The notes beneath the pieces are model-generated. The model was not told the origin of the DNA and did no database searches. It was given only the letters and a program-made list of their open reading frames with translations. 64,000 nucleotides of DNA from Chaunax sp. Z400 (Eukaryota; Chordata; Actinopteri; Lophiiformes; Chaunacidae). The stretch is taken from contig CM075184.1 in the NCBI GenBank assembly GCA_037577475.1, positions 5,989,094 through 6,053,093 of the forward strand. Direction: 5' to 3'. The first letter of the stretch is position 1, and each line of letters starts with the position of its first letter. The position numbers and the translations under genes were made by a program. Shown one piece after another: positions 1-12,400 of this stretch.

Positions 1-346
1 AAAACAAATGTTTGTAAGTCACACATGAAACCTTTGAACTCTGGTAGGTCCTCCTGTACTGATCATTTGTAGGATCTTTATAATAAGCAATAAGGTCTAA
101 TAAGCAAACCTGTCTGGTTACTTACTAAATCATGACAGGATTACTTTAACTAACCAAACTATAAATCCTTTATGGAACGTACCGTATAGCTGCTACGAAG
201 CAGTGAGGTTCTTTTGAGGAGGAAGAAGACGAAGTAGGACGAGGACAAATCACAATCTGAAATGGCATGTGGGCCCTAATTTAAAATTAGTGTGGAAAAA
301 TCGTCGATCAAGACAAAATCGGAGGATCTGTGTACTTCATCTAGAC
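1..346. other. arnt2 intron 10, no recognised feature
   Basis: AT-rich intron sequence downstream of arnt2 exon 10. Nothing recognised until the hAT target duplication at 339-346. Confidence 0.6.
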
Positions 347-1350
347 CAGTGGTTCCCAAAGTCTGGGTTGTGAACCACAGGTGGGTCAGAGGAGATTTTA
401 TTTGGGGCGCCAAATAAAATAGTTATGATTCTATTTGACTATTATTCTAGATTTATATCTGCAGTACATCTTTCAGCCACATGAGGGAGCGTGTTTCTAG
501 CTCCATCACACATGGAGGTGGTGCCTTGTTCAGAACCCGTTTGGGTTTGCACCCAGATGTCCACCATAGTTTCCACCATAGTAATGAACACATTTTGCAG
601 GTGGTCATACAAACATGGATGCCTGGCTAATAAAAAAGAAAGGCATAGCTAGAGACCAGGGACAAGACCCAGCTAAGGACCAGACTGCTGCAGGTCATGT
701 TAGCTTAGCTACCGCCCAGAGACTAAATGCTACACCTGATATGTGTGTTGCTGTCCTCTTGTACACCTGACTGGAACAAAGAACAAGCAATATTCTGTTT
801 GATTTAATGATGAGAGGGAAATATGAGTCTGTTAATTACAACAAAATGTACTTAATTTGTCTCATATAAAGTAGTTAAAATGTGTGTTGTTTACCTGATG
901 TGTGCCCGTTTAATTTAAGATGCACTTAAGTTCTCTAATAAAAATATGAACATATGAACATGAACATGAGTGGCTGTTTACTCAGACTCAATGCATTTTC
1001 TCATTTATAAAGTAGCATGTTTAAAATGTTTGTATTGTGATAAGAGGAGATAAAAACAATGAGATACCACACCCCTCCTAAATGATTTGATTCATCTATA
1101 AAGTATTTAAAATATGTACAGTATATATTTTCAATAAGCATACAATGTAGTTGTAATTTAAATGTACTTTGAAATGGCTGGTTTACCTATTCAGGATAAT
1201 AGGATGATGCAGATGGCAGTAAAAATGGTCAGAAATGTTCATTTATGTACAAATTGTTAAACTTGCAATTTATATCTATTGTGATTTGAGTCACGATGGT
1301 TTGTCATTTTAAAAATGTGGGTCCCCAGAAAAACACTTTGGGAACAACTG
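347..1350. mobile_element. Deleted hAT-type DNA transposon with 8-bp target duplication
   Basis: The left end reads cagtggttcccaaagt and the right end, reverse-complemented, cagttgttcccaaagt: a 16-bp terminal inverted repeat with one mismatch. It is flanked on both sides by a perfect 8-bp duplication, atctagac (339-346 and 1351-1358). CAGTGG-type ends and 8-bp duplications are the signature of hAT elements. At 1004 bp it is far shorter than an autonomous hAT, so it is an internally deleted copy. It sits in arnt2 intron 10. Confidence 0.88.
615..770 (+). pseudogene. Remnant of hAT transposase N-terminus
   Basis: A 51-codon frame inside the hAT element starting MDAWLIKKKGIARDQ. Several hAT/ZBED-like transposases open with a similar short MD-x-W/F-L-basic segment, and its position after the left terminal region fits. 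It ends in a stop where the deletion appears to begin. Non-functional. Confidence 0.45.
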
Positions 1351-1699
1351 ATCTAGACAACATGCAGATGTGACTTCATCTAGTGTGATGTCATTATCAT
1401 CATTTTTTTAAGAACATTGGTATTTATTTAATGATAATTGTTTACAGTCAAACATTTGGATGCACTTTTCGCTCAAGTTTGATGATTCAAAGATTGTCTG
1501 GTTGGACTGAAGATTGATGTCGATGGACTATTTGCACAGCAGACATTTGACTTGTCACGGCAGGAAAAACACAGGTGGACATAATAACAGAAACAGCAGC
1601 TCAGTTCCATTTAGTGTCCAAGCAATAGTGACATTTAACCAGCATGCACAATAACAGGACCTCCTCTAAGTGAATACAGCAACAATCAATGCCCCGGTG

Positions 1700-1870
1700 A
1701 GGTTTTGATAGGAGACAGAGGTTTAACTACCTCTGCTAACGATGTCATGTTTCTGTTGGGATTTGTTGGTTTGTTGGTTTGATTGTCTGTGAGTGGCCTT
1801 TTATTGTGATCATCCCAATGCACACTAAATGCACTCGATCAAAGGCGAACGCTCGCTAACATGGATTTAA
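1700..1870. repeat. Diverged fish dispersed repeat fragment
   Basis: The run acctctgctaacgatgtcat followed by repeated ttgttggtttg resembles the start of the clearer copy at 38103 (acctccgccaaggaggttat...). Weak and eroded. Confidence 0.35.
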
Positions 1871-1995
1871 ATAAAGTTGTGAACAAAATTTGAAGGGAAT
1901 AATCCTTTTGTGTGCAAAGCCTTAAATCTTTTACCTGAGGTCATTCAAATTGGGAGCACAAACAAAAGTGATGTGCTTATATTTTTGTTAAGAGT

Positions 1996-2035
1996 ACAAC
2001 AACAACAACAACAACAAAATAATAACAATAATAAT
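1996..2035. repeat. AAC/AAT microsatellite
   Basis: About six AAC units followed by AAT-rich sequence, starting about 25 bp beyond the donor of arnt2 exon 10. Confidence 0.85.
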
Positions 2036-2061
2036 CACTATTACACTTGTCCTCTGCTAAC

Positions 2062-2196
2062 CTGAGGCTGGTAACCAATGACGTTGATGCAGCGTGGGTC
2101 GACAAAAGTGATGACACCATCCGAGTTGTGACGTGACAGGAACTCTGTGGGCACCGACAGGCCATTCAGATCCATAGAGACTGGTGAGCTGGTCAC
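2062..2196 (-). CDS. arnt2: arnt2 exon 10 (start of PAS-B)
   Basis: 135 nt, exactly 45 codons (residues 318-362), acceptor tctctcag, donor gttagc. Encodes [19 protein letters not shown], then [16 protein letters not shown] and INVIGYQPQ, the opening of PAS-B. It is the last exon in the window. A short AAC/AAT microsatellite starts about 25 bp past its donor. PAS-B core and C-terminal exons should lie left of base 1. Confidence 0.97.
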
Positions 2197-5100
2197 CTGA
2201 GAGAGGGCACACACATATGGATAAATCAGAGACTACACGGAGAGCTGGAGAACAAATAATACTACATTAGTGTTTAGGTAGTCATACTCAATTTAAGACT
2301 CATGAGAAATGATTGCCAAGGTTTGGGCTGTCAGTAGTGGTGAAGTGTCAACTCACTGTAAGCTGTCAACTTTCAGTGGACAGACCATGAGATTAAGAAC
2401 AAAACAAAACAACTGATTAATTTAATTGCAATTGAATTTAATTGCATACTAACATTATTTCTGACACCCAGCGGCTTTTTATCATCCAGACACAATCAGG
2501 TCCTCTCATTATGCTTATGGATTTGGCTGCAATAGTAATCTTGAATACAGTACAATGAACACAGACAATATAACTTAACTTTATTTTGCAGACTTAAATG
2601 CATGGTGAACAATCAAGTTGTTTTGTAATTGTATAATGTCAGGCTAAGGTTGTTAAAGTGAACTACTTCTGAAGGTTGACAGGTCTGCATTAACTTCAAT
2701 CACAATCACAGTTTTTACTTCCTCATCCACTCCAGCCAATTTACTAAGATAAAACTGAAATTGAATTTGTGTTGCTTTCGACATCTTGAATGACTGACAT
2801 TATGCATTAATCAATGATCTCTGCTTGAAGCGAGCACCAAGGTTGGTCAAACTCTTCTTCGAGCGACTGTCTATTGACGGATGTTTTTATGTGTTTTCAT
2901 TCCTTCCTCTCAAGAATATGAGATGGAACTGTTTTATTCCAAGTCCATTTCTATATGTTGAATAAGTTGGTGATGAATTGGTTTATCACTGTGTGTTTAG
3001 TGGTGCTAATAGTTACACTATTGTGACACCCAACATATTTTCCCAAGATGCTGTAAGATCATAATCATGTAATTGTAGGTCTATGTACTTAAAACGCTCA
3101 TGAGGACAATGTGATGCTTCTAATACTGTCAGTGTTTTATTTCAATAGTGAAGGAATGGTGAGGTCAATTTCAACTTCCAACATCCAAACACAGATACCC
3201 TCAACAATGTGAATGAACAACAGGCATAGATGATCTTAGAGGCATTTGAAGATTGCAAGAGAGAGACATTGTACCATACATAGTTTTTGTATAATCAAGA
3301 GTGAGGAAAGCTATATTCATAGAAAACTCCTGCTACGTCCCAGTGGAACAAAAGTAAGGTTTTCATTTCATGAGGTTCAGAAGAAGATTGCCCCAACAGT
3401 TTGGCATGTGAGCATACAGTTGTAGAAACAGTAAGAAGTGAACATGTTAGAGACCGTAAACATGTATTAATGTATGTGAATGAAACAGGTTGTCTGTGTA
3501 TGTTTGAGTATCACTGGAAAAACCAAGCTGGAAACACGACTAAAGATTTTTTTTTTTTGTTGAAACAATTTTAGTCACACATCAATAAGATCTTAAAGGA
3601 TAATCATACATCACCCATCATTATATGTATTATCTACATACCTGATTTTTATAAAATAATAATTAAAACTAGAATGCACTCGGGAGAGTGCAGACCTCCG
3701 CCATGGCTGCTCAGTTTCCCCATGTTGGCATTTCACTCCAAAGCAAAAGTCCCAGGATGTAACCCTCTGAATGAAGTCATTAGAAAGTTTGACAGGAAAA
3801 ATTAAAACAAAATCTTTGCAATTTACTAAAATCTTTATTTATTGTGGCTGTTAGTTGTTCATATTGTCATCTCACATAAATCAACTGCAATGCCACAACA
3901 GGCAATCGACACTTGTAACACTTTAAGAGTTGTTACAAAGCCACACACACAGCAGGAGAACAGGACGTATATTCAAACGGGGTAATGTTACCTCTGATCA
4001 AGAAAAATGCGGCTTTGACCAAAACATGCATGCACACACCTACGTGATCGCGCTGCACGTCTCCACACGTAAAACTACAAACCACACGCATGCACGCACA
4101 TACGTGGAAATAAATCAAAACAAGGCATTATTATGTATTCAACCATTTCGAAGCAGATGGAGGTCAACTGATTTTATAGTATGAAGACAGCACTGCCTCA
4201 CATTTTTTTCCACTTGAAGACCAAAATAGAGGACATTTGTCATGGTTTGTCCTCTGAAGGGCACCTAGAGGCCACTTGTTCATTTTGCCTTGCATGTTAG
4301 GCCATTTCAGAGGTCACTTCATTATGTTTTATATACCAGAGAGACAGCTTCTTTCTTTTTTTTAAACATGGTGTACTTGCCCCGACCCTTTCCCCTTCAG
4401 TCCACCAGCAGGTGAAAATGTATTTAAGATGCATTAAAAGTCTGTTCAAGGAAGGCCTGGTAACAAGATGCTAATGTTGAGTTCAGTTGTTCAATATAAA
4501 ATCAGTAATTATTACATAATCACATTCATAAATTCCGTGAAAGATAGAAATTCATTTTTAGGTTTTTATTTCGAAAATACCTATTTTCCAAAAGCTCCAG
4601 TTAGCATGGGTCAGCGCTAACGTCAGCAGCTAATTTCGACATTGCTGGAGTTAATTGTCGAGCTTTCTAGCTTCAGACAGGAAAGGGTTATGTAACTGAC
4701 TTAATGATGAGGGAGCAGTCACTGTTGAGAACATTATGATCATGAAAAGTGAAAGTGTTAAACAGAATGTGACTTGAATTAAAAGCAACTAAAGGGAAAA
4801 ATCCCATAATGAAATAAAAACATAGACGCTGGAGCCAGGTGAGTGCAGCTGTACGTCTCTCTGGGATACCTGTACTTATACCTGTACTGATGTTATCTGA
4901 TAATCTGGATTATATGCCCTCCAGAATAATGGGGCAAGGAGCAAATGGGCAACAAGAAAGTGCAGTTCTGGACATGTGGCAGGCTGCAGGTCTTCATGGA
5001 CTTAGCCATCCTGTTCCAGGTCTACCCACAGAAACCAGTGTCCCACACTGTCTCCCATGCCAGCAGTGCTAAAGCCCTCTGAAAGCCTCTGCAAGCTCTC

Positions 5101-6280
5101 AGTGAGGAAGCACTTTTAGAGGGCATGTATAAACATACACAAGTTCTAAAGCACCCTGAGATGATGCAGGCTGCTCACCCTCACCTCCAAGCAAACACGA
5201 AGACACAAACGAATCCATGAATAACGAAGCAACGTACACAAACACTTTGTGGTGTTGGTGTATGCAGCGTTGCCTGAATGAAGTACGCTTTTTACAAACA
5301 ACCTTTGTGATTTATTTATCCTACAGACTTCTGTATGCTTGTGTCTTGAAATGCAAACTTCTCACAAAATATAGAGTTCAGTCAAGCTGCAGTGCCACCA
5401 TGTACACACCTGCAGTCTTCCGATGGCCACTAGGCAGTATTTTGACGTCTGACTTGACTCTGTGTCTTCATCTGGTATAGTCATACCTGAGGAAAAGAAA
5501 GACAGAGAGGGAGAGAGGTGTGAAACACACGCACCATTAGTTAGACATTCAGAAGGTGTAATTACGTATTTTTCCAATTGCTACTTGAACTTTGCAGCAT
5601 TGACAAGCCATCTACTGGCTGACATGGCCATTGTTTCTCTACAATGATTTTCACCATTAAGCTTCTACACTGCAAGAGCTTTCTGCCAAAATACAAGACT
5701 CATTGTATAAAAAGGAATATTAAAGCTTGCTCCTCTACATCTAATACAAATAATTCTGCAAGTGAGGAGAAATACAGACATCAATTCAATTTTGATGGGA
5801 CTCGTCTCTTCAAGCGTCTCATTAAGTTTCATTCACAGTGGTAAAGCACACTACCCAATTCATCAAAAACATTTAGCTCATTTTCAGCTCATATCTGGTG
5901 TCCTTTGTTTAGGCTTAAATCAAATCAAATTCCACACATTAACAATTGGAATAAGATTGCACATGGCAATCTAATAACAAGGCACATGTTGTTGTGACAG
6001 TGAGAATGCAGCTGCCTGGCCACAAAAGCATATGTCAATATTCTGTTAGCCTTGTCTGGTGCAAGAGAGCAGATGTACAGAAAACAGATATTCAGCCACT
6101 ATGATAAAAACCTGTTTAGACTTGAAGCTAAAGTAAAACCTGTCATGTTGTTTCATCGTATGTCCCAAGGAACACTTTCATAAGCAAAGAAAGAAGAAGG
6201 ATGAAAGCATACTTTAAAAATCAAATTATATTACTCTGAGAGAGAGAGAGAAAGAGAGAAAGAGAGAGAGAGAGAGAGCT

Positions 6281-6331
<51 letters not shown>

Positions 6332-6383
6332 AGAGAGAGAGAGAGAGAGAAAGAGAAAGAGAGAGAGAGAAAGAGAGAGAGAA

Positions 6384-6415
<32 letters not shown>

Positions 6416-9400
6416 TATTTTTTATGTGTGTATAAAATAAAGCCTGGAACGTCATCATCACTAGGATTTCTGACACAACCCATATAGTAGCAGAGTCAAC
6501 TGTTACACACCTATGCATAGACATTTATATATAGAGTGATGTCAGAGTGAGGAGCAGTACCGATCAGTGAGTTATTCCCTGGTTGACTCAAGGGAACCTT
6601 GACAATCAGCTGACTAAATGTTAGCTATGCTGACCGGACACCAACAAAAACAATACAAACAAAATGAATATGACTGGCAGTAAGCACAGGAAACAAGTCC
6701 GAACAGGGAACACTTTCAAAGGGCTTGACAGTCATTACTTCTCAAGTTATGTGAAGTGTTATATGATTCAGGAATATTACAGGTGAGATATGCAAAACTT
6801 TCACAGAGCCTAAAGGAACAATTGACCCAAAAATGAAAGTCTGCTGAAGTTTCTTGGTCCGCCAAACATTTCTGTAGCCTCACAGCAAAGCAGCGTTGTA
6901 CTAAACAATTGAACATTAACCATTAAATTATGTGATTCATCTGGAAAATGACATCTGCATTATCTATTTAACAAAAATCAAACAAAGCACCAATTTTGAT
7001 CTCAATTTCCTCTGAACTCCAGTGCGGATGAGTACGGAGATGATCAGTATAGTGACGCCATGACCCATTCCACTCTACCTCTGATTAGCTTACCCTGATA
7101 CTCTTACCCTGACCACAACCAATCATCACTCCTCATGGCTAAACCTAACCAGCTCAAATCAGCCGAGGCAACAAGTACTAGCCAATCAGAGGCAGAGTAG
7201 TGTGGGTCATTTCCACTGGTGTGTTGTACGGCAAGCTTTAAAAAGCTTCCACGTGGAGGTTTAGATTAAACAAAAAGTTGTGCGTTTACACTGAAGCACA
7301 ACAAGTCTTAGACATCACCTTTGATGTCATACAGTGACTCTTCATGCATCATCATACAGTGACTCTTCATGCATCATCATACAGTGACTCTTCATGCATC
7401 ATCATACAGGGACTCTTCATGCATCATCATACAGGGACTCTTCATGCATCATCATACAGGGACTCTTCATGCATCATCATACAGTGACTCTTCATGCATC
7501 ATCATACAGTGACTCTTCATGCATCATCATACAGTGACTCTTCATGCATCATCATACAGTGACTCTTCATGCATCATCATACAGTGACTCTTCATGCATC
7601 ATCATACAGGGACTCTTCATGCATCATCATACAGTGACTCTTCATGCATCATCATACAGTGACTCTTCGTGCATAATCATACAGGGACTCTTCGTGCATC
7701 ATCATACAGGGACTCTTCATGCATCATCATACAGGGACTCTTCATGCATCATCATACAGGGACTCTTCATGCATCATCATACAGTGACTCTTCATGCATC
7801 ATCATACAGGGACTCTTCATGCATCATCATACAGTGACTCTTCATGCATCATCATACAGTGACTCTTCATGCATCATCATACAGGGACTCTTCATGCATC
7901 ATCATACAGTGACTCTTCATGCATCATCATACAGGGACTCTTCATGCATCATCATACAGTGACTCTTCATGCATCATCATACAGTGACTCTTCGTGCATA
8001 ATCATACAGGGACTCTTCGTGCATCATCATACAGGGACTCTTCATGCATCATCATACAGGGACTCTTCATGCATCATCATACAGGGACTCTTCATGCATC
8101 ATCATACAGGGACTCTTCATGACAGGGGCTTTGTTGGTGCTTTAGACATGTGCAGTAAAACGTGGTGGTGACATCCCTATCCTCTGTACATACGAGACGA
8201 ATACAATACAAAAAACAAATCCAATTAATACAATAGTGACACGCACTCCCTGGAACTTTTTACAGAGCCAGTTCTACATCTAATGAAGAAATCATCAAAA
8301 CTAAGATGAGATGTTATTCAGTAAAAACACTCTAATCAATAAAACCAATTTATTATGTATGTCTTGCACCATGCCAGCATTTCAAGTCACCATTTTCATC
8401 TGGCCTTTAGGAGAATGCTGCAACATTGTTTTGCAGTGAAGCCCCAGGAATGATTTTTGGAGTAAGGAACATGATCCTACTTTCTATCAACACAGGGCTG
8501 AGTAGATCATGACTGAATTTCCATTTTTGGGTGAACTTTGTAATCACGGAGAAGATATTTTGTTTCGCTAACATTTTTTATCTATTAACAATCCAGTTTA
8601 CGAAAGAGTTGCAAAAGAGGAGCCTCCACAAGCTCGTTTCGGTACAAAAACAAAATAGAGATGACTGTTCTCATTCGTGACTACATCTCTCTCTTCTAAC
8701 ACAGCTCTGTCAATCAACAGCAGCTGTACTTTTGCTGTGTTTGCAGCGTGTGTCTCTGTTATCCATCTGCTTTCTATGAGTGTGAGTGCGTGTGTCTGGC
8801 CTGGTGACCATACGCCAGCAGTATTGTGTCAAGAGCATTCCAAAGAGTATTTTTAGTACAAGGAAGTGAACCATATGTTAGTAATTTGTAAGTGTTTGTG
8901 TTTTACAGAAATATTCCAGTGTGACCTTTTGTTTTAAGGGGATTTAGTTGAGTTTTGCTTGAGGTTGTTCAGTTCCATCACCCCACTTTACCCCATCAGC
9001 CCTCTACAGATTGCGTATCTGAGGCCTAGTCTGTTCTCAGAACTACTGTGACTGCATACCACAGTTATACAGACAAGTTTGAGATCTTCCTTCTATAGCA
9101 ACTGAAGGAATATATAAAAGTTGCATCCAATACTAGTAAATACAATCTTTCAAAATTATTCTAACAATGATGTATTTCTAAAAAAAAGCATCACATTATA
9201 AGGTTTCTGTTTACATTCAGAGTGTAGTAGATAATTCAAACTTTGTTCTGTGATATTCTAGTTTTCTTCATTGTCAGCTCCAACGAAAAGACCCAAACCG
9301 ACAATTTGTTGATCTTTCTTTCAATACTTTATAGCTTCTTTGCCCTGTCTGGGATGCTCAACTCCAAGAAAAGGCTGAGTAATTTCCTAAAACTGCTTGT

Positions 9401-12400
9401 CACTAATATGCAGAGGTCACCAATTAGCCGCCCATGGGCCAAATCCGGACCACTAGAGGCTTCTATCCAGACCGCAAAGCATTCTGACAAAGCGGGAAAA
9501 AAGATATCTCAATATTTTCTGAGATTTTTGGGGTAATGATATTTAGACAATATTTTGCATCCTTAGAATATATTTATAAAATTCTAATGTTGTAGCCTAC
9601 TAGCTTGCTCTTGTTGACTCCTGGAACTTTTCATGTTCGTCATATTCTGAGTGGTGGTTTGTTTCGAGACGTTGAAACAAGTCGCTCGATGAGCTGTCTC
9701 TAACAGCAACCAATCTTTTGAGCAACATTCACGTTTTCAAACCCAAACCATTGCCGTGCAAACGAAGATTATTTAAGTCTTGCAACTCAGTTTGACGACG
9801 TGCATGGTGAGGCTAGCGGTGTCTCTCTTTTGTTTCCTGACGCTGTTTATTCACTCATTTTTAAGTCACGCTAACTTAACTCTGAGGTGCAATGATAATG
9901 CTGTGCTGCGTTCCCAACACATCTGACATTGGGAAAATACAAGCTCCAACTCAGACAAATTGATTGTAACTCATGTTCTCTGAAGTTATTTCCTATTGTA
10001 TGTGATATGTTTGCATTCTTAATATATAAGTGAAGCTGCAAGCATTACAGCTTTTGCAAAGGTGTCTGTAATAATTTGTATTAGCCCTCTACACTAGTCT
10101 ACTCAAGCTTTATTGACAAGAAGCACACAATGCATGACTGACTGTGCAGACTCACAACGTTTTTGATTGGTATTTGCAATGTGAGCGACATACTGGATAA
10201 TGTCAGCTTGCACATCGTTATAACAACCATCAACATATCATAAATGATACTTATCACACACTCACTCCTATAGATAGGTAAGAACAATGGCTTGTATCCA
10301 TAGTATAGCAATAGCGTGCGTCAGTCAACAAAACCTTTGAAATCTGGTTATATGGACACCCGGGAGCCAATTGTGAGAACGAGATGCCACGAAAAGGAAA
10401 AAGTTTAATATGTAATACTGATCCCTATGAGATGGAGAAAAGAGAGTGGCCTGCAAACATGAGCTTATGGCCTTAAATCACACACCATGATATCATCAAT
10501 TACTTAGTTATGAAGCAAAGTGCTCACACATGGGAAGAATGACAAGAAAATCAGTTTGTGTCCGACTGGTTGAAAGACGTTGGATGTGTCATTCGTTTTT
10601 ATTACAGTGATTGGATCGTGATACCTGAAACGTGTGCGCTTTATGCATACATTTGCATACTGTAGAACTGGTATCGGTCCAATTTTCTGTATTTCATTAG
10701 AGCCGATAAAGAACTGATTACACTAAAAATAAATACATGCCTGCTATGAAATGACATAAACAAATGTGAGTATGTTTGGATGGCGTGAATGTCTGCATAA
10801 GATTAGCAATCCAGTCCACACATCCCGTTTTTCAGACAACAACTTTGTTTGGTCTCTCTGGACTTCTTGTCCCTGGTTGACCGGTTTGTAACCAAACACA
10901 GCTCATGAATTAACCATTGCTAACAGCTATCGATAATCACTGAGGCGTCACCATCGACTGTATTTTTTTGTGAACTTTTGGTTTTAAAATCACTTGTACG
11001 TGCTTGTCCTCTATGTTAGCAGAGGCGGTGATGCTAGAGGAGGCAGAACCGGAGCAGGCGAGCCGGGATCTGGCCAGGCTAAGAGTGGCCCCACATAATC
11101 CTGCTGTACCCAGCATCTTTCTTGCCCACGCTCACTCTCCTGTCAACAAACTTGACAATATAAGACTGAAGATTACGGTGATAAGAGACGTGGGGCTGCT
11201 GGAAAACATCCCCAACTTAGAAGGGGAGCTAAAAGGCCGCGCCCTGTACCGTACAGAGTGCACATCTGACTCTGGTTAGACAAGAGGAAGGAGAGTGTGA
11301 TACATGATGTCATGAGCAGATAAGGCAGCAAAATAAACAACTAGACAGCCTTTTTATTTCATTGTCTATCATCTATCACTATTTATTATCCATCAGACTG
11401 TGCTCTACAATACAGTGATTAAACTTTCTCAGGGCATCCTCATTTCATCAGCATGGCCTTGAGTATTCCTAACAGACACTGAGGCAAATTCAAATGACTT
11501 ACTGCTACTCTGCAATGTTAGATGGCTGGGCAAAGGCAGGGTGCTGCCATGCTTTAGGGTAATTAGAAAAAATAAATAAAAATGTTCTTGACACAGCAGA
11601 AGAATCATAATGCCACACAGTTTGTTCAGTTTCTGGGGGGGAGATGAGAGGAAAATAGATCTAATGACCTTCCTGGCTGACATGACCATAAATGACCTCA
11701 ACCTAAAATGACAAGGCTAAAATAACTGTGTGTGATTTTGGTAGCAGCTGTCCAGTCTTCCCAAAAGAAGTTGGACATTTTCAAAGTAGATCTCCAAGAA
11801 GACTGAACACATTTTAGAGCAATGAAACAAATTCAGGGTGAGAGCGACACTTCCTCTCATGTTGAGTTCATATAAAAACTGATGTGAATGCAAACACTGC
11901 ATGCGTTTCATTTGTGATATGTGATTTATTTTTTTAAGATCAGAAGTTTGTGCTTCCATATTAAGTGATTGTTAAGCACTTAATCAAGTCTTCCTTTGAG
12001 GGTGTCATGTTTTTCTGAGCTGAAAGGAATTTATAGTTAGTATTTGTTCAGTAAAAATGTGACCTGAACTATTTTCTTCAGTCTGGAAAAAAGCATGAGC
12101 ATGCATTTTTAGATATCTCACTGTAACCTCAGGAGAGGGGGAGGTGTGTGTAAGCTTTGGATACACACGCACAATCCTTACTAGAAGGATCAACTTATGA
12201 TTGATTTGAATCTTCTTGTGGAATTTGTTGACAAAAATAAAGAACATCTTCAGAATAGTGTTTTAAATAAAGGTCTTCAAGAGGGTCCCAAGGACAGTGA
12301 CTTGGCTTGAGTTTGTTGGATGTGACAAACAAACAAAAGTTCTACCAAATATTTCTGACAAGGTCTGTCCAGTAAATATGCTGAACTATTAAAGTAGTGG

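Noticed and set aside
5362..5577. 71-codon ORF covering arnt2 exon 9
   Set aside because: Runs through both splice sites; only 5410-5486 is exon.
7336..8121. CRISPR-like array
   Set aside because: Units are directly adjacent 25-mers with no spacers, in a vertebrate intron.
7544..8171. Three overlapping ORFs with MHHHT/SSCIII repeats
   Set aside because: A 25-bp tandem repeat gives the same 25-residue peptide in every frame; artefact.
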